Assembly: GCF_000003605.2 (NCBI RefSeq)
Contig: NW_003119425.1
Location: 1,551,416-1,563,605 of the forward strand
Direction of reading: 5' to 3'
From: Saccoglossus kowalevskii
Lineage: Eukaryota > Hemichordata > Enteropneusta > Harrimaniidae
Length of the DNA stretch: 12,190 bases
In this document: positions 1 to 7,842 of the stretch, in pieces
How the letters are laid out: each line of letters opens with the position of its first letter
How positions within the stretch are numbered: position 1 is the stretch's first letter
Notes under the pieces: generated by a model
Databases searched by the model: none
The model's input: only the letters and a program-made list of their open reading frames with translations
Told to the model about the DNA's origin: nothing
Translations under genes and position numbers: made by a program

Positions 1-366
1 CGAGCAGTCGAGACATCGGTTGACGTACGAGTTGTCTTCACACGCATCACACGGCGCGTCGGGAACGCCCGCTTGGTACTCATCGGAGCCTAAAGTTTTG
101 AAAAACTCGACAACTCCGTTGATAAAGCAGTTTGCACCCACGTCCGCCACAGTGTCTTCAGCTGACCCTGTTAGTGGCACAACGGCGCGACACTCCGGGC
201 AAACCAATTCACCTCTTTTCTCAACCAGCGTCAGCAGACATTTCTCGCAGTAAGAGTGTAGGCATGGTAACGTCTTGGCATTGGTGTAATAATCAAGGCA
301 TAGGCTACACGTCAAGAACTCCTTCCCAATCTTGAGTAATCCACTACTGTTAAGTGCTGTCGCCAT
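1..366 (-). CDS. TRIM-family E3 ubiquitin ligase, N-terminal part (RING + start of B-box 1)
   Basis: Seen: an uninterrupted 122-codon frame from an ATG at 366-364 to the window edge, so the gene is partial and continues leftward. The start ATGGCG has G at +4 and is preceded by GCC. A complete C3HC4 RING is present: C20-x2-C23, C35-x-H37-x2-C40-x2-C43, C56-x2-C59 with CPEC at the last pair. Residues 106-121 show the first four ligands of a B-box type 1 (C106-x2-C109-x8-C118-x2-C121). Known: RING plus B-boxes define TRIM proteins; the RING recruits ubiquitin-loaded E2. Inferred: coiled coil and C-terminal domain (NHL, B30.2 or none) lie outside the window, so subtype cannot be given. It is head-to-tail with the second TRIM at 8876-10060. 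All eight RING ligands are present, so it is probably catalytically competent. Confidence 0.93.
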   Translation of the reverse strand, partial: MATALNSSGLLKIGKEFLTCSLCLDYYTNAKTLPCLHSYCEKCLLTLVEKRGELVCPECRAVVPLTGSAEDTVADVGANCFINGVVEFFKTLGSDEYQAGVPDAPCDACEDNSYVNRCLDCS

Positions 367-480
367 GGCTGGTTTCACCGCAATACTGAATGTGAAAATA
401 AGTCACATGACGTAAATACGTGGTAGCCATGATGACCCAATTCCAAATAATTGCGTCATTCATTCTCTTGAAACTGTGAT
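367..480 (-). promoter_or_regulatory. Putative promoter/5'UTR of the left TRIM gene with overlapping E-box and CRE
   Basis: Just upstream of the left TRIM start lies GTCACATGAC (402-411), a match to the GTCACRTGAC palindrome bound by MITF/TFE-type bHLH-ZIP factors. It shares its TGAC with TGACGTAA (408-415), a CRE/ATF half-palindrome. A further TTGCGTCAT lies near 450-458. No TATA box is evident. The role is inferred from motif match and position only. Confidence 0.35.
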
Positions 481-597
481 ATTCATAGAATTGTTGACAT
501 CCCGTTTTACGTGCACGTATAGACAACGTATGAAGTTTTCTAAGATGTATGTAAATTATTTTATTTTTGTACTCTTAGACTAATAAGTAAGGGGTCG

Positions 598-629
598 ATA
601 ATAATAATAATAATTATAATAATAATTAC
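598..629. repeat. AT-rich trinucleotide microsatellite (ATA/TAA)n
   Basis: An imperfect run of ATA/TAA units broken by TTATAAT, directly followed by the ACGAGATCTCGTG palindromic motif. It accounts for a poly-isoleucine frame on the minus strand, which is not a gene. Confidence 0.85.
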
Positions 630-660
630 GAGATCTCGTGTTTTATTACGAAGTATCGTG
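626..660. repeat. GAGATCTC palindromic repeat, copy 1
   Basis: Contains ACGAGATCTCGT (628-639), a perfect 12-bp palindrome, followed by a degenerate copy (ACGAAGTATCGTG). The same motif recurs at 3086-3138. The motif is not explained by coding and looks like a short interspersed satellite-like unit. Confidence 0.5.
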
Positions 661-675
661 AAATTATTGTGGCTG

Positions 676-689
676 CCGCCCTCTAGTGG
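676..689 (-). promoter_or_regulatory. CTCF-type motif
   Basis: On the minus strand the 14-mer CCACTAGAGGGCGG fits every position of the bilaterian CTCF core consensus CCASYAGRKGGCRS. It lies about 310 bp upstream of the left TRIM start. The sequence match is direct; occupancy or insulator function is inference, and GC-rich motifs like this also occur inside short interspersed repeats. Confidence 0.4.
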
Positions 690-912
690 CAGATTTGAAA
701 TGTTCTTTCTTAGAATTTGGGGAAGGTCTCGCGAAACAGACCGAATAGCTTCACCTTCTTGGTGGTGTGCCATTTCGCATAGAAAATAGTTCTTTTTGTT
801 TCATGGATTTTATACAATTGTAGACTCCTTGTTGTGTTTGGGGTTCTGTATTGATAGTTATAATTATTTTCTGTTGCATTTTGGCACATTTACTCATTAC
901 TTATTTTCCATG

Positions 913-1675
913 TGACTCGCCCTTTTGTATCCATGCGCACTTGTGATTGATGTTTGTACTACTGTCATAAAATGTTATCAAAGGTTGTCATGTAAGAAAA
1001 CAAACAACATAATTATTGAAGCTGCATTTAAAGAAAGTAGTGGGTTTAAATACGATCCCTGGTATAAATTTGTCCAAAAACTTCTACAAATTACAAATAT
1101 GACAAACACGAATACTAATCAGGCAATTTTTTGCAATCTGTTTAAAGAAAGGTTAAACCAAATGTACTCAACAAATGTGGAAAGTCAGTTGAACAAAACA
1201 GGTCATAATAAACTAAGTACATATAAAACATTCAAAAATAATTATAAATTTGAAAATTACCTGGATGATATAAAAAAAACACAGAGTATAACACGGAGTA
1301 GCATTAACCAAATTTCGTATTTCATCCCACTTCTTGCCAATTGAAATAGGCCGTCACAGGGGAATAAATAAAATTGACAGGGTATGTAACAAGTGTGACT
1401 CTAAGGATGTGGGGGATGAAAAACATTACGTTTTTCATTGTGAACATAACATTTTTTTTCAAAAACTCACCTGATTATCAAACCTCACCAAATGGAGAAT
1501 TGTTAATTATTTTTTGCTAAAGTGTAGACAAACTTGTTTGTAGTATTTAGCTAATTTTGTTTTTCAGATTTTAAAATTATTTTAGATTAGTTATGTTACT
1601 TTATGTTTCTTATATTGGACTTTACTCAAGCATTGTTTTTGTGTACGTTCCAAATAAAATATCCTATCCTGTTCT
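913..1675 (+). mobile_element. 5'-truncated, frameshifted non-LTR retrotransposon (LINE) 3' end
   Basis: Two overlapping plus-strand frames give the C-terminal region of a LINE ORF2. Frame one (925-1344; no ATG needed) carries motifs typical of the post-RT region, e.g. VIDVCTTVIKCYQRL, then KLSTYKTFKNNYKFENYL. The frame then shifts near 1305; frame two (1307-1474) has KFRISSHFLPIEIGR followed by a zinc knuckle C-x2-C-x9-H-x4-C. After the TGA at 1472 comes an AT-rich 3'UTR with AATAAA at about 1651 and a TATCCTATCC terminus. No RT catalytic core is present, so the copy is 5'-truncated around 913-930, the usual result of incomplete target-primed reverse transcription. The family resembles CR1/Jockey-type elements, but the clade is not certain. 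No target-site duplication was recognised. Confidence 0.82.
1307..1474 (+). pseudogene. LINE ORF2 C-terminal zinc-knuckle fragment (second frame)
   Basis: 56 codons including stop, with no start codon. It is joined to the preceding frame only if a small indel near 1300-1307 is assumed. It holds the conserved RISSH...LPIEIGR block and the CNKC...HYVFHC knuckle found at the C-terminus of many animal LINE ORF2 proteins. Inactive remnant of the element at 913-1675. Confidence 0.8.
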
Positions 1676-1679
1676 ACCT

Positions 1680-2096
1680 TATTGCCGTTAGATGATACGT
1701 ACAAGACATGGAAGCTGTTTTCCGTTACGTCACTGTGAATTTCGAATATTTTCGATTGTCCCTAGGCTTTACAGGTCGCCAGTGAGGTAAATATGTGCCC
1801 ATAGTGTATCCGTTGCATTTATTCTATTTTTGCCTTTTTGTTCACGATTTACTTTGTTATCAAGAAATTTGGATGTTTTGAAAAGATCGGACAAACAATT
1901 TTTTGTTACTATTATTCGACATTTCAAGCATATCGTTAACTGTAAAATTAATTGTGTTGCTACTGGACGTTATTGTTATTTGTATTTATCTGTATTTTTC
2001 AGTTTTTACGGAGCTTAAAATTGTGAATACGATGTTCATGAATGTACTTGGTTTTACACACTGTCAGTTTGCATCGGTATCGCTTGGTGTATATGG
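1680..2096. other. Gene-free AT-rich spacer
   Basis: Only short frames (under 75 codons) with no recognisable domain or unusual composition. Nothing else supported. Confidence 0.6.
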
Positions 2097-2186
2097 TCAC
2101 AGTCAGCTGGCGCAAGCGTGATAATAAAATAAATGCGATATTTACTATATGGGGGCCGCCATCTTGAATGCGGCATAAAACTAAAT
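2097..2186 (+). repeat. ~90-bp dispersed repeat, copy A
   Basis: From TCACAGTCAGCTGGCGCA to CTAAAT this segment matches 3472-3560 with only a few substitutions and a 1-bp indel or two. The left boundary is abrupt at TCACAG in both copies; the right part is the 51-bp unit described separately. Two copies with shared sharp boundaries indicate a mobile or satellite-derived repeat. Confidence 0.85.
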
Positions 2187-2239
2187 AACGATATTTACTA
2201 TAAGGGGGTCGCCATCTTGAATGCGGCATAAAACTAAAT
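2136..2239 (+). repeat. Two tandem 51-bp units with YY1-type motif
   Basis: Unit 1 (2136-2186) and unit 2 (2189-2239) differ at 2 of 51 positions and are separated by 2 bp. Each contains GCCATCTTGAATGCGGCAT. Unit 1 has GCCGCCATCTTG (2155-2166), the reverse complement of the YY1 consensus CAAGATGGCGGC; unit 2 has one change (GTCGCC, 2208-2219). Inside each unit GCCGC (or GTCGC) and GCGGC can form a small stem. Confidence 0.9.
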
Positions 2240-2292
2240 TAGAGTCTCTTATTTAGTGTTATGCCGCTTTCAATATGGCGGTCCTCATATAG
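2198..2292. repeat. Near-perfect long hairpin formed by unit 2 and an inverted third unit
   Basis: Bases 2198-2244 pair with 2246-2292 around a centre at 2245. I count 39 Watson-Crick pairs of 47, with three of the remaining positions G-T. The right arm is a third, inverted copy of the 51-bp unit (about 35/40 identical to unit 1). The apex AGAGTCTCT is itself palindromic, so there is virtually no loop. This is foldback/MITE-like architecture; transcription across it would give a long hairpin RNA. Confidence 0.85.
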
Positions 2293-2296
2293 CCTC

Positions 2297-2362
2297 GCCA
2301 GCCAATGGACGCGGAGCTCTTTAGCAACGGCGCAAACGTATCGTGTCCAGCCATTGGTTGGC
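2297..2362. promoter_or_regulatory. Inverted pair of CCAAT boxes
   Basis: GCCAGCCAATGG (2297-2308) and CCATTGGTTGGC (2351-2362) form a 12-bp inverted repeat with one mismatch. Each arm holds an NF-Y-type CCAAT box (AGCCAATGG; on the other strand ACCAATGG). Together with the adjacent YY1-type motifs and higher GC, this resembles a compact promoter, but no convincing gene is attached. Confidence 0.35.
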
Positions 2363-2577
2363 CACAAATCAAAATACGCGTTGTATTTGGCTCTTTTGGT
2401 GTTCTAGCCGCAAGGATCTCTGGGAAGGAGAATGGGCGGTACTCGAACTCCGCACAGTTCGATACGCATTACTTATCATCACTGCACAAAGCAGTTTTGC
2501 TTAGAACTCATTTGCATATTCGAATTACAAGACCATGTCGGTTAACAAAGTTATGCGAAAGCCACTCGGTTACTTAA
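2305..2577 (+). other. Small ORF sharing a conserved peptide with the ORF at 2959; uncertain gene
   Basis: Ninety codons from ATG to TAA with no recognised domain. The only notable feature is the decapeptide LAARISGKEN in the 31-bp repeat, with one synonymous and one Ile/Val change relative to the second copy. Possibly part of a repeated element rather than a host gene; coding status is unproven. Confidence 0.15.
2404..2434 (+). repeat. 31-bp repeat, copy 1
   Basis: 29 of 31 bases are identical to 3052-3082. In the frame opened by ATG at 2305 it reads LAARISGKEN. The other copy reads LAARVSGKEN in its own open frame. Confidence 0.75.
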
Positions 2578-2940
2578 ATCACTGTAATAAGACGTTTCAT
2601 GCCCTGACTTCGAATAAAATGTTCAGTTTATTTGATTAAAAAATACATGACTTTCATTAGAAAAGTGCATACCTTTTCTAGATGCCGAAGCATTAGATGT
2701 ACAATAAATGACTAACTTTATAAACTTACTAGAACCTTTGTGTTCTATTGCTGTTAGACGCGGAAAATCGAATCCGAAACGGAAATGTTAGGAACCCAAT
2801 TTCAATGAAATTAGTTTTGAATGTTTCTTTCCCATTCTGTCCGCGATAAAATGGTTCATATTAACGTTTTTACTTAAGTCTGACATTAATAAAAAGGTTG
2901 GATGCGACATACGTTTTTTTCCACTTTTGTATCACATTTT
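2578..2940. other. Gene-free AT-rich spacer
   Basis: No supported coding, RNA or repeat feature in this stretch. Confidence 0.5.
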
Positions 2941-2958
2941 TGTAACAACTACAGGAAA

Positions 2959-3090
2959 ATGGCGGTGCGTAGTGAGGTGACTGACCCCAAAATTGAAGGC
3001 TGCCTGTGTAAAGCGCAAAGACCTATGAGAAGGACATTGGTGGCAGAGATACTGGCCGCAAGGGTCTCTGGGAAGGAGAATGTATTATGA
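2959..3090 (+). other. Small 43-codon ORF with strong Kozak context; uncertain gene or repeat-borne ORF
   Basis: ATG at 2959 lies in GAAAATGGCGG (A at -3, G at +4), which is also a YY1-like sequence at the start site. A splice-acceptor-like TTTTTGTAACAACTACAG precedes it. The frame ends at TGA 3088-3090 inside the GAGATCTC repeat. The protein is basic, with LAARVSGKEN near the C-terminus. No family is recognised. It may be a truncated exon copied with the 31-bp repeat. Confidence 0.2.
3052..3082 (+). repeat. 31-bp repeat, copy 2
   Basis: Matches 2404-2434 at 29/31 positions; immediately followed by the GAGATCTC palindromic repeat. Confidence 0.75.
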
Positions 3091-3138
3091 GATCTCGTGT
3101 TATTATTAAAATCTCGTGATATTATAACGAGATCTCAT
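3086..3138. repeat. GAGATCTC palindromic repeat, copy 2 (three degenerate units)
   Basis: GAGATCTCGTG (3089-3099), AATCTCGTGA and ACGAGATCTCA (about 3127-3137) are spaced about 20 bp apart by ATTATTA-like linkers, giving a short degenerate tandem array. Related to the copy at 626-660. Confidence 0.6.
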
Positions 3139-3471
3139 GCTAAAATATTTTTGTCGTTCAATGTCCCCAATGAGCTTTCATAGAATAATGATTCATTGGT
3201 CGTACATCTGTCACCGTAACGCCGTAAGCTACAGCATGCCACAATTTGCGGTATTGCACTGGTTATTTTCATATTACCATATTAGAAAACGCGAGTTCCA
3301 AATATGGAACGATTACGCGCGTAAGCGTCCTCTAATAATAAAAAAAAAACTAAATCTGTTCTAAACGTTTTGGATTTCGGCATTCCCATATATTCCTGGG
3401 AGGAAAAGATAGATAATAATTATAACTCAGACAGTACGCGATCCTCCACTTGCGCCGGTCGATACTCCCGC

Positions 3472-3560
3472 TCACAGTCAGCTGGCGCATACGTGATAAT
3501 AAATACATACGATATTTACTATATGGGGGCCGCCATCTTGAATGACGCATAAAATTAAAT
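3472..3560 (+). repeat. ~90-bp dispersed repeat, copy B, with YY1-type motif
   Basis: Same boundaries as copy A (TCACAG...TAAAT). Its 51-bp unit (3510-3560) is 48/51 identical to unit 1, and GCCGCCATCTTG at 3529-3540 is unchanged. There is no tandem or inverted partner here, so the hairpin arrangement is specific to the 2136-2292 locus. Confidence 0.85.
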
Positions 3561-5090
3561 AAGTTGTGATCGGAAATAAGGCCTGTCTACCTGTCCCAGA
3601 TAGGCAGATTTTAGCTGTGACAAGTAAACGTAAAATTGTTTTCACTAACTAATGCGGTAGTCCTAAGTGCTAATGACCAGGAAATTGCTTTCAGAGTTTT
3701 AAGACTTATAAAAATGATGAGCCAACAATGAATAAAACGTTTTATATGTTGGATTTGAAAATAGTGTAAAATATTCAGGGCTGAGTCAATGATTCCACAA
3801 GGTGAATCCAACTGCAGAAAAAGGAAATTTACCTTTCTGTATTGAGAATGACATTACTGCATTCGTTACGGTACCTGATGCATAATACATATATCTTTGC
3901 AAAAGATGTGACCTACAAATGGTAAATAGCAGATTACCTGATGACTAAGCTAGTAAGAATCAATTATGTCTAAGCCCCAAATTCCAAATGTTTCAATAAT
4001 ATTTTCCAGCCATAATTTCGAAACAAATGTACAAGTTCTGCATATATAAGGTGGGAAAAACACATACGGACCACAGCCAACAATAAGATCACGTTACTGC
4101 ATGTGACATATACTTATTAAACCTAAGATATGATACCATCAGACAATAATCAGATTGGGAAATCGAATTATTTAAAGGGCGGCAGTCGTCGTGTAGCGTC
4201 CTGTTCGATATGGGACTCATAGCGACGTACACAACGCGTGTGAAATAGATTGTTTATTTACATGAAATACGAACACGCGCTGCGCGACGACCACCGCGCT
4301 TTAAACTTTGTAGTCTCCTTGGCATATAGTACTAGTGTAATTACTGATATATGTGGATTTTCTACATATCCATATTCCATATTGATGACAGGGCCTTGTG
4401 ATCATCGTTCACCACCACGCCCAACACTCGCAATTTGCCCGAATCTCTTACAATGAGTTGTATAATAATATTAAGATTGTCCGGGAAACAAAATTCGGAA
4501 TTTGAGAAATAACGCCAATTTTAGGGGCAATGGGAGACTTTTAAATAATATTGTAATTTATAGACACCCCCATGTACGTTGTAAAACGAACGCCCCCTTA
4601 ATTAGTGAGCCATAAACATTCAAGGTTCCACGTGACTGTACTGTTCATCAAGGGGTTTTAATTACCATGTTATTGGAGTTGTCAGTTTGTTTGCATTTCA
4701 CTAATAGCATACTTTCTCCAGTTTTTGCTTATTCCGTCTAGATCAATTGGAGAATTTTTATATGGATTGTTTGTTTCAGTCTTAATTTACGATCATTGAC
4801 GTGAAACTTTTAACCGTCTTAATATGAATCCAAGTTTGAAGAAAAATAGATAAAACGTTTTTAGTTATTACACCACAAGGAAACTGACTACGAGGGGGTC
4901 AAAAACGATAACAGACATTTTTGCCAAGGACAAGATAAAAAAGCGTTCTAACAGTCGAAATATCCCTATTGTTTTGTAGAGTGTCTTCCTCAAAACAAAG
5001 TTGATAATGGACTGTAACTATTTGCCATGGTTATTAGTGTTAAAGATATTGTCACAAAATGAACAAATCTGACTGGTCCAACCAAGGTAC
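3561..5090. other. Long gene-free AT-rich stretch
   Basis: About 1.5 kb with frames under 70 codons and no recognisable domain. A TATATAAG at 4043-4050 is the only promoter-like motif and has no supported gene downstream. Otherwise nothing seen. Confidence 0.5.
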
Positions 5091-5370
5091 CTACACACCA
5101 ATAGAGATGGTAGTTTTCAGGAAGAGACCGAAAATACAATTGTTGATGGACGGCGGACAATCACCTATATTAACAGCTCCACTCTGTCATTTATTAATTA
5201 TTAATTATTAATCAGTATGCAAATTAGGTAATTAATATGAATGGATTTTTATTCAAAACTAATAAGGTCTACGCAATGTCACAGACCATACGACATACGA
5301 AGTGTCTGAGTAAATGAGCTTCAAGAAGAAAATATAAATGTAATTGTTGACGGACGTATAATAACAATAA
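5090..5370 (+). repeat. Two diverged copies of a GTTGAYGGACG-type dispersed repeat
   Basis: Around 5124-5165 (CAATTGTTGATGGACGGCGG) and 5327-5362 (TAATTGTTGACGGACG) the same core recurs in the same orientation, each preceded by GAAGA-rich sequence. From memory, runs of GACGGACG followed by short AT-rich tails are abundant in molluscan genomes. That is recollection, not a search. Between the copies lies the ATTAATTATTAATT microsatellite. Confidence 0.4.
5190..5212. repeat. (TTATTAA)n microsatellite
   Basis: Three consecutive imperfect TTATTAA/TTAATTA units. Confidence 0.8.
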
Positions 5371-5379
5371 TAATATAAT

Positions 5380-6060
5380 AAAACAGTATAATTGTTAAAA
5401 ACAATTTAAATGTAGTAAATAAAACTCCGGAGAAAATGCGATGATAACAGTTTTTAATCCAATTTTCAGGAAGTATAATTCACACTAATCATTTTCATAG
5501 AAGAATTATTTTAAATCATATCAAACTGTATATTTTATGTTACGTTAATTGTGGTCATGTGACTGCTGAGTAAATAATTCCTTTAGTATAGATTCAAGTG
5601 AGTACTGTGAAGAAATTAAAAATGTAACCACAATTTGTTATTGAAAAATGTAGAATAAAACATGACAAACATAACAGTCAGGGCGATTTTGAATATTATA
5701 TGCATTTTAACCAGAAAATGTTGTTCAGATAATGAAATCTTTAGAATGTGTGAATTCAACACACAAATCGCTATGACTGTTATGATCATTTATATTACAT
5801 CTCTAATCTCTGGAAAAAGTAGAAAGATCTGCTCAGTGCCTGCTGAGCAATACCGTGACTCATTTGATTAATCATTTTGATGTCAGAATTGAAAACAAAG
5901 ATATACACTAATTTGCATATGAATAGTGGGGTTGCTGCTGAAATCCTCTGTTACTAATGTTTTGACGCCCAGTAAATTGTAGATTTACAAACATCTAAAG
6001 ATGTTCTAAGTGGTTAGTAGGAGTTTTGATTTTATGTAGACTTAGAACGTCGGGGCTTTT
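5380..6060. other. Gene-free AT-rich stretch
   Basis: Contains one 69-codon ATG frame (5662-5871) with no recognisable domain and AT-rich codons, judged to be chance. Nothing else supported. Confidence 0.5.
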
Positions 6061-6067
6061 TTCCCAA

Positions 6068-6107
6068 ATATATATAAACCGCCTTAGTTAGTTAGTTTTC
6101 GCAGTCA
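6068..6107 (+). promoter_or_regulatory. TATA box plus initiator-like core promoter
   Basis: TATATAAA (6071-6078) sits 30 bp before the A of GCAGTC (A at 6103), which fits the arthropod/animal Inr TCAGTY at 5 of 6 positions. This is textbook TATA-to-start spacing. The downstream sequence opens only a six-codon ATG frame (6115), so any transcript would be non-coding or use a later exon. A TTAGTTAGTTAG run lies between the two elements. Confidence 0.3.
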
Positions 6108-6429
6108 CGCTAAAATGATGAAATATATAAAATAAAAAAAAACTCTTGGTGGTGTCTTTGCGCATTCACAGATCAACACAAACAAACCATGTACATTATA
6201 CAACATATTTTCATTAACAACAGTTAAACCTGTCTCAGTTCATCTCAATACTGCAGAATAGTGAATAGTATTACCCGTGGATAAGTGAACCAACGGCGAC
6301 ATGTTTACGCACACTAATTTGCCGTCGGCAAGAACGCAGTTATAATAAAAAGACTACTTGTTTATTAATTGTAATTGCACTACTCACACCGTGCAGTTTG
6401 TAACTACATGTAAAACTAAAACTTAAAAA

Positions 6430-6474
6430 TTGCGCCATCTATCGGTGGTTACATAATATCGCCAGAGGGCGCAA
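6430..6474. promoter_or_regulatory. Inverted pair of CTCF-like cores
   Basis: TTGCGCCATCT (6430-6440) and AGAGGGCGCAA (6464-6474) form an 11-bp inverted repeat with one mismatch. Read outward, the arms contain AGATGGCGC (minus strand) and CCAGAGGGCGC (plus strand), the conserved 3' part of the CTCF core. The two cores are divergent. The upstream CCA part of the consensus is poor in both, so binding is uncertain. Confidence 0.35.
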
Positions 6475-6593
6475 CTTTCGTGAAGGAAATATTTTAATAC
6501 ACACATTATAAAAAACACAACAGATATTATATTTGTATTAGAAATATTTGAAGACATGAATAATACATGCTCACTAAAATTCGGCTAAATGTT

Positions 6594-6599
6594 TTTATT
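6594..6599 (-). terminator. AATAAA poly(A) signal after candidate terminal exon
   Basis: AATAAA on the minus strand, 7 nt beyond the TAA of the 6606-6692 frame. It supports a 3' end here only if that exon is real. Confidence 0.3.
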
Positions 6600-6605
6600 T
6601 TTTTG

Positions 6606-6692
6606 TTAATGACGAACTGAATAACGTCGACAGTCCCATCTGAGTTTATACAAATGCCTGCTAGCTCGGCTCTGATGGCGTAGGTCACGGGT
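6606..6692 (-). CDS. Candidate terminal exon of the right TRIM gene
   Basis: On the minus strand a strong acceptor (TATTTTTGTTTTATTTCCAG) ends at 6693. In phase 0, as required by the donor of the 7615-7688 exon, the frame runs 28 codons to TAA at 6608-6606, and AATAAA follows at 6599-6594. The peptide is very arginine-rich (TRDLRHQSRASRHLYKLRWD...). The +1-shifted frame looks more protein-like (AELAGICINSDGTVDVIQF) and runs past the poly(A) signal, but does not fit the phase. The model is inference and needs transcript data. If wrong, this may be an intergenic coincidence. Confidence 0.25.
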   Translation of the reverse strand, partial: TRDLRHQSRASRHLYKLRWDCRRYSVRH

Positions 6693-7614
6693 CTGGAAAT
6701 AAAACAAAAATAGTTGTTTACAACCGATATTCCTAGTATTGTAACTCTGCTGTAACAGAACTACTTGTAGTAGCCGGGGGTACTTGAACAGAAACCATCC
6801 TGCTATTTGAGTTATATTGTAGACGAACGAATTAAAATCATTTTGCAATGAGGGAAGACCTCGTAAGAAATATCAGTCTGATTTCCAACACCTGTATGTG
6901 ACAGTCCTTCTATGCTGCATATATTTCATGAAATCTTGACTATACTAATAATAGAAAACAAGATGGTGACTGTTGAGTTCCGTCAACGGTTTGTGAAATA
7001 GAGAATTAATCCGACATGTAATCATGCAACACAAAGTTATGAAGATATTTCACCCGCGCTTCTATCCAATGTGCACTCGTGCTAAATCGATAACATTGTT
7101 ATGTTTGTTTACTCCAGTGACTTACTAACAATTTGTGTTTGTGATTTCGTTATCACGAGAAACAGCCTTTCAGTGTACTCCAGTGCGAGTGTATTCCAAA
7201 CGCAACATAGCCCACCCGATGTCTATGTTCTCATATACATTGTATATACAAGCTTTTAAAATATGTACATATTGCCAACCTTACATACGCGATATATTAT
7301 ATTTATATCAATAACTGCCACTTGTGATGAATCAAATATAACAGGGATTTTAAAAAACATGGAATTATTTTGTTCATGAGTAATTCATTTTGCCTGCAGA
7401 ACGTGAAAAACTGTAGAATTCGATCAATAATTACTCGAAAATTGAAAATAATTACATAACTACATAATATTAATTATAATATTGCCACCCAAGGATAATA
7501 TTATTTCTTCCATTCTCAGGGCCGCCCAGAGATATATTTGGTATAGTATACGTAAATTCGACAAATTGCCGTGTAGAGCTAAGTACTTATATTCCAAATT
7601 AATCGAAAGCTTAC

Positions 7615-7688
7615 CGGCTTTTGGTGGTTCAAATCTTTTTCGAAGACACCAGCGCCATCAACGTCATTTGCTCCTACCACACTGCTAT
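7615..7688 (-). CDS. Candidate 74-nt internal exon of the right TRIM gene
   Basis: Flanked by a strong minus-strand acceptor (TTTTGTATTTTCCTTTGCACAG) and a strong donor (CCG|GTAAGC). From the acceptor only one frame is open. It needs one base from the preceding exon, which is exactly what the GTGCGT donor at 8910-8905 in the TRIM main exon supplies (phase 1). The peptide is SSVVGANDVDGAGVFEKDLN plus HQKP, with no domain recognised. The two introns implied are about 1.2 kb and 0.9 kb. Evidence is splice-signal quality and phase only. Confidence 0.3.
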
Positions 7689-7842
7689 CTGTGCAAAGGA
7701 AAATACAAAATATACCTTAGAAAAGATAGTATGCAACTTTCTGTATGTGCAATCTGCGTCATAATCCCCATTACAGTTTAATCCAATCAATGCATGCAAC
7801 CTCAGAGCACATATAAGAGTCTGAGATACAACTGATGAATTC

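Noticed and set aside
561-773. Minus-strand 70-codon ORF with poly-isoleucine
   Set aside because: It is a translation of the ATA microsatellite and flanking DNA; no domain.
2198-2292. Bacterial-type terminator or CRISPR-like repeat
   Set aside because: The context is animal DNA, there are no spacers of regular length, and the inverted arm is a copy of the neighbouring repeat unit.
4043-4073. TATATAAG as a second core promoter
   Set aside because: No initiator at the expected distance and no ORF downstream.
5662-5871. Plus-strand 69-codon ORF with several cysteines
   Set aside because: AT-rich, no signal peptide or domain, no supporting motifs; expected by chance in this composition.
7482-7781. 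Plus-strand 99-codon ORF
   Set aside because: Opens with TTG, not ATG, has no recognisable domain, and lies opposite better splice-signal evidence on the minus strand.
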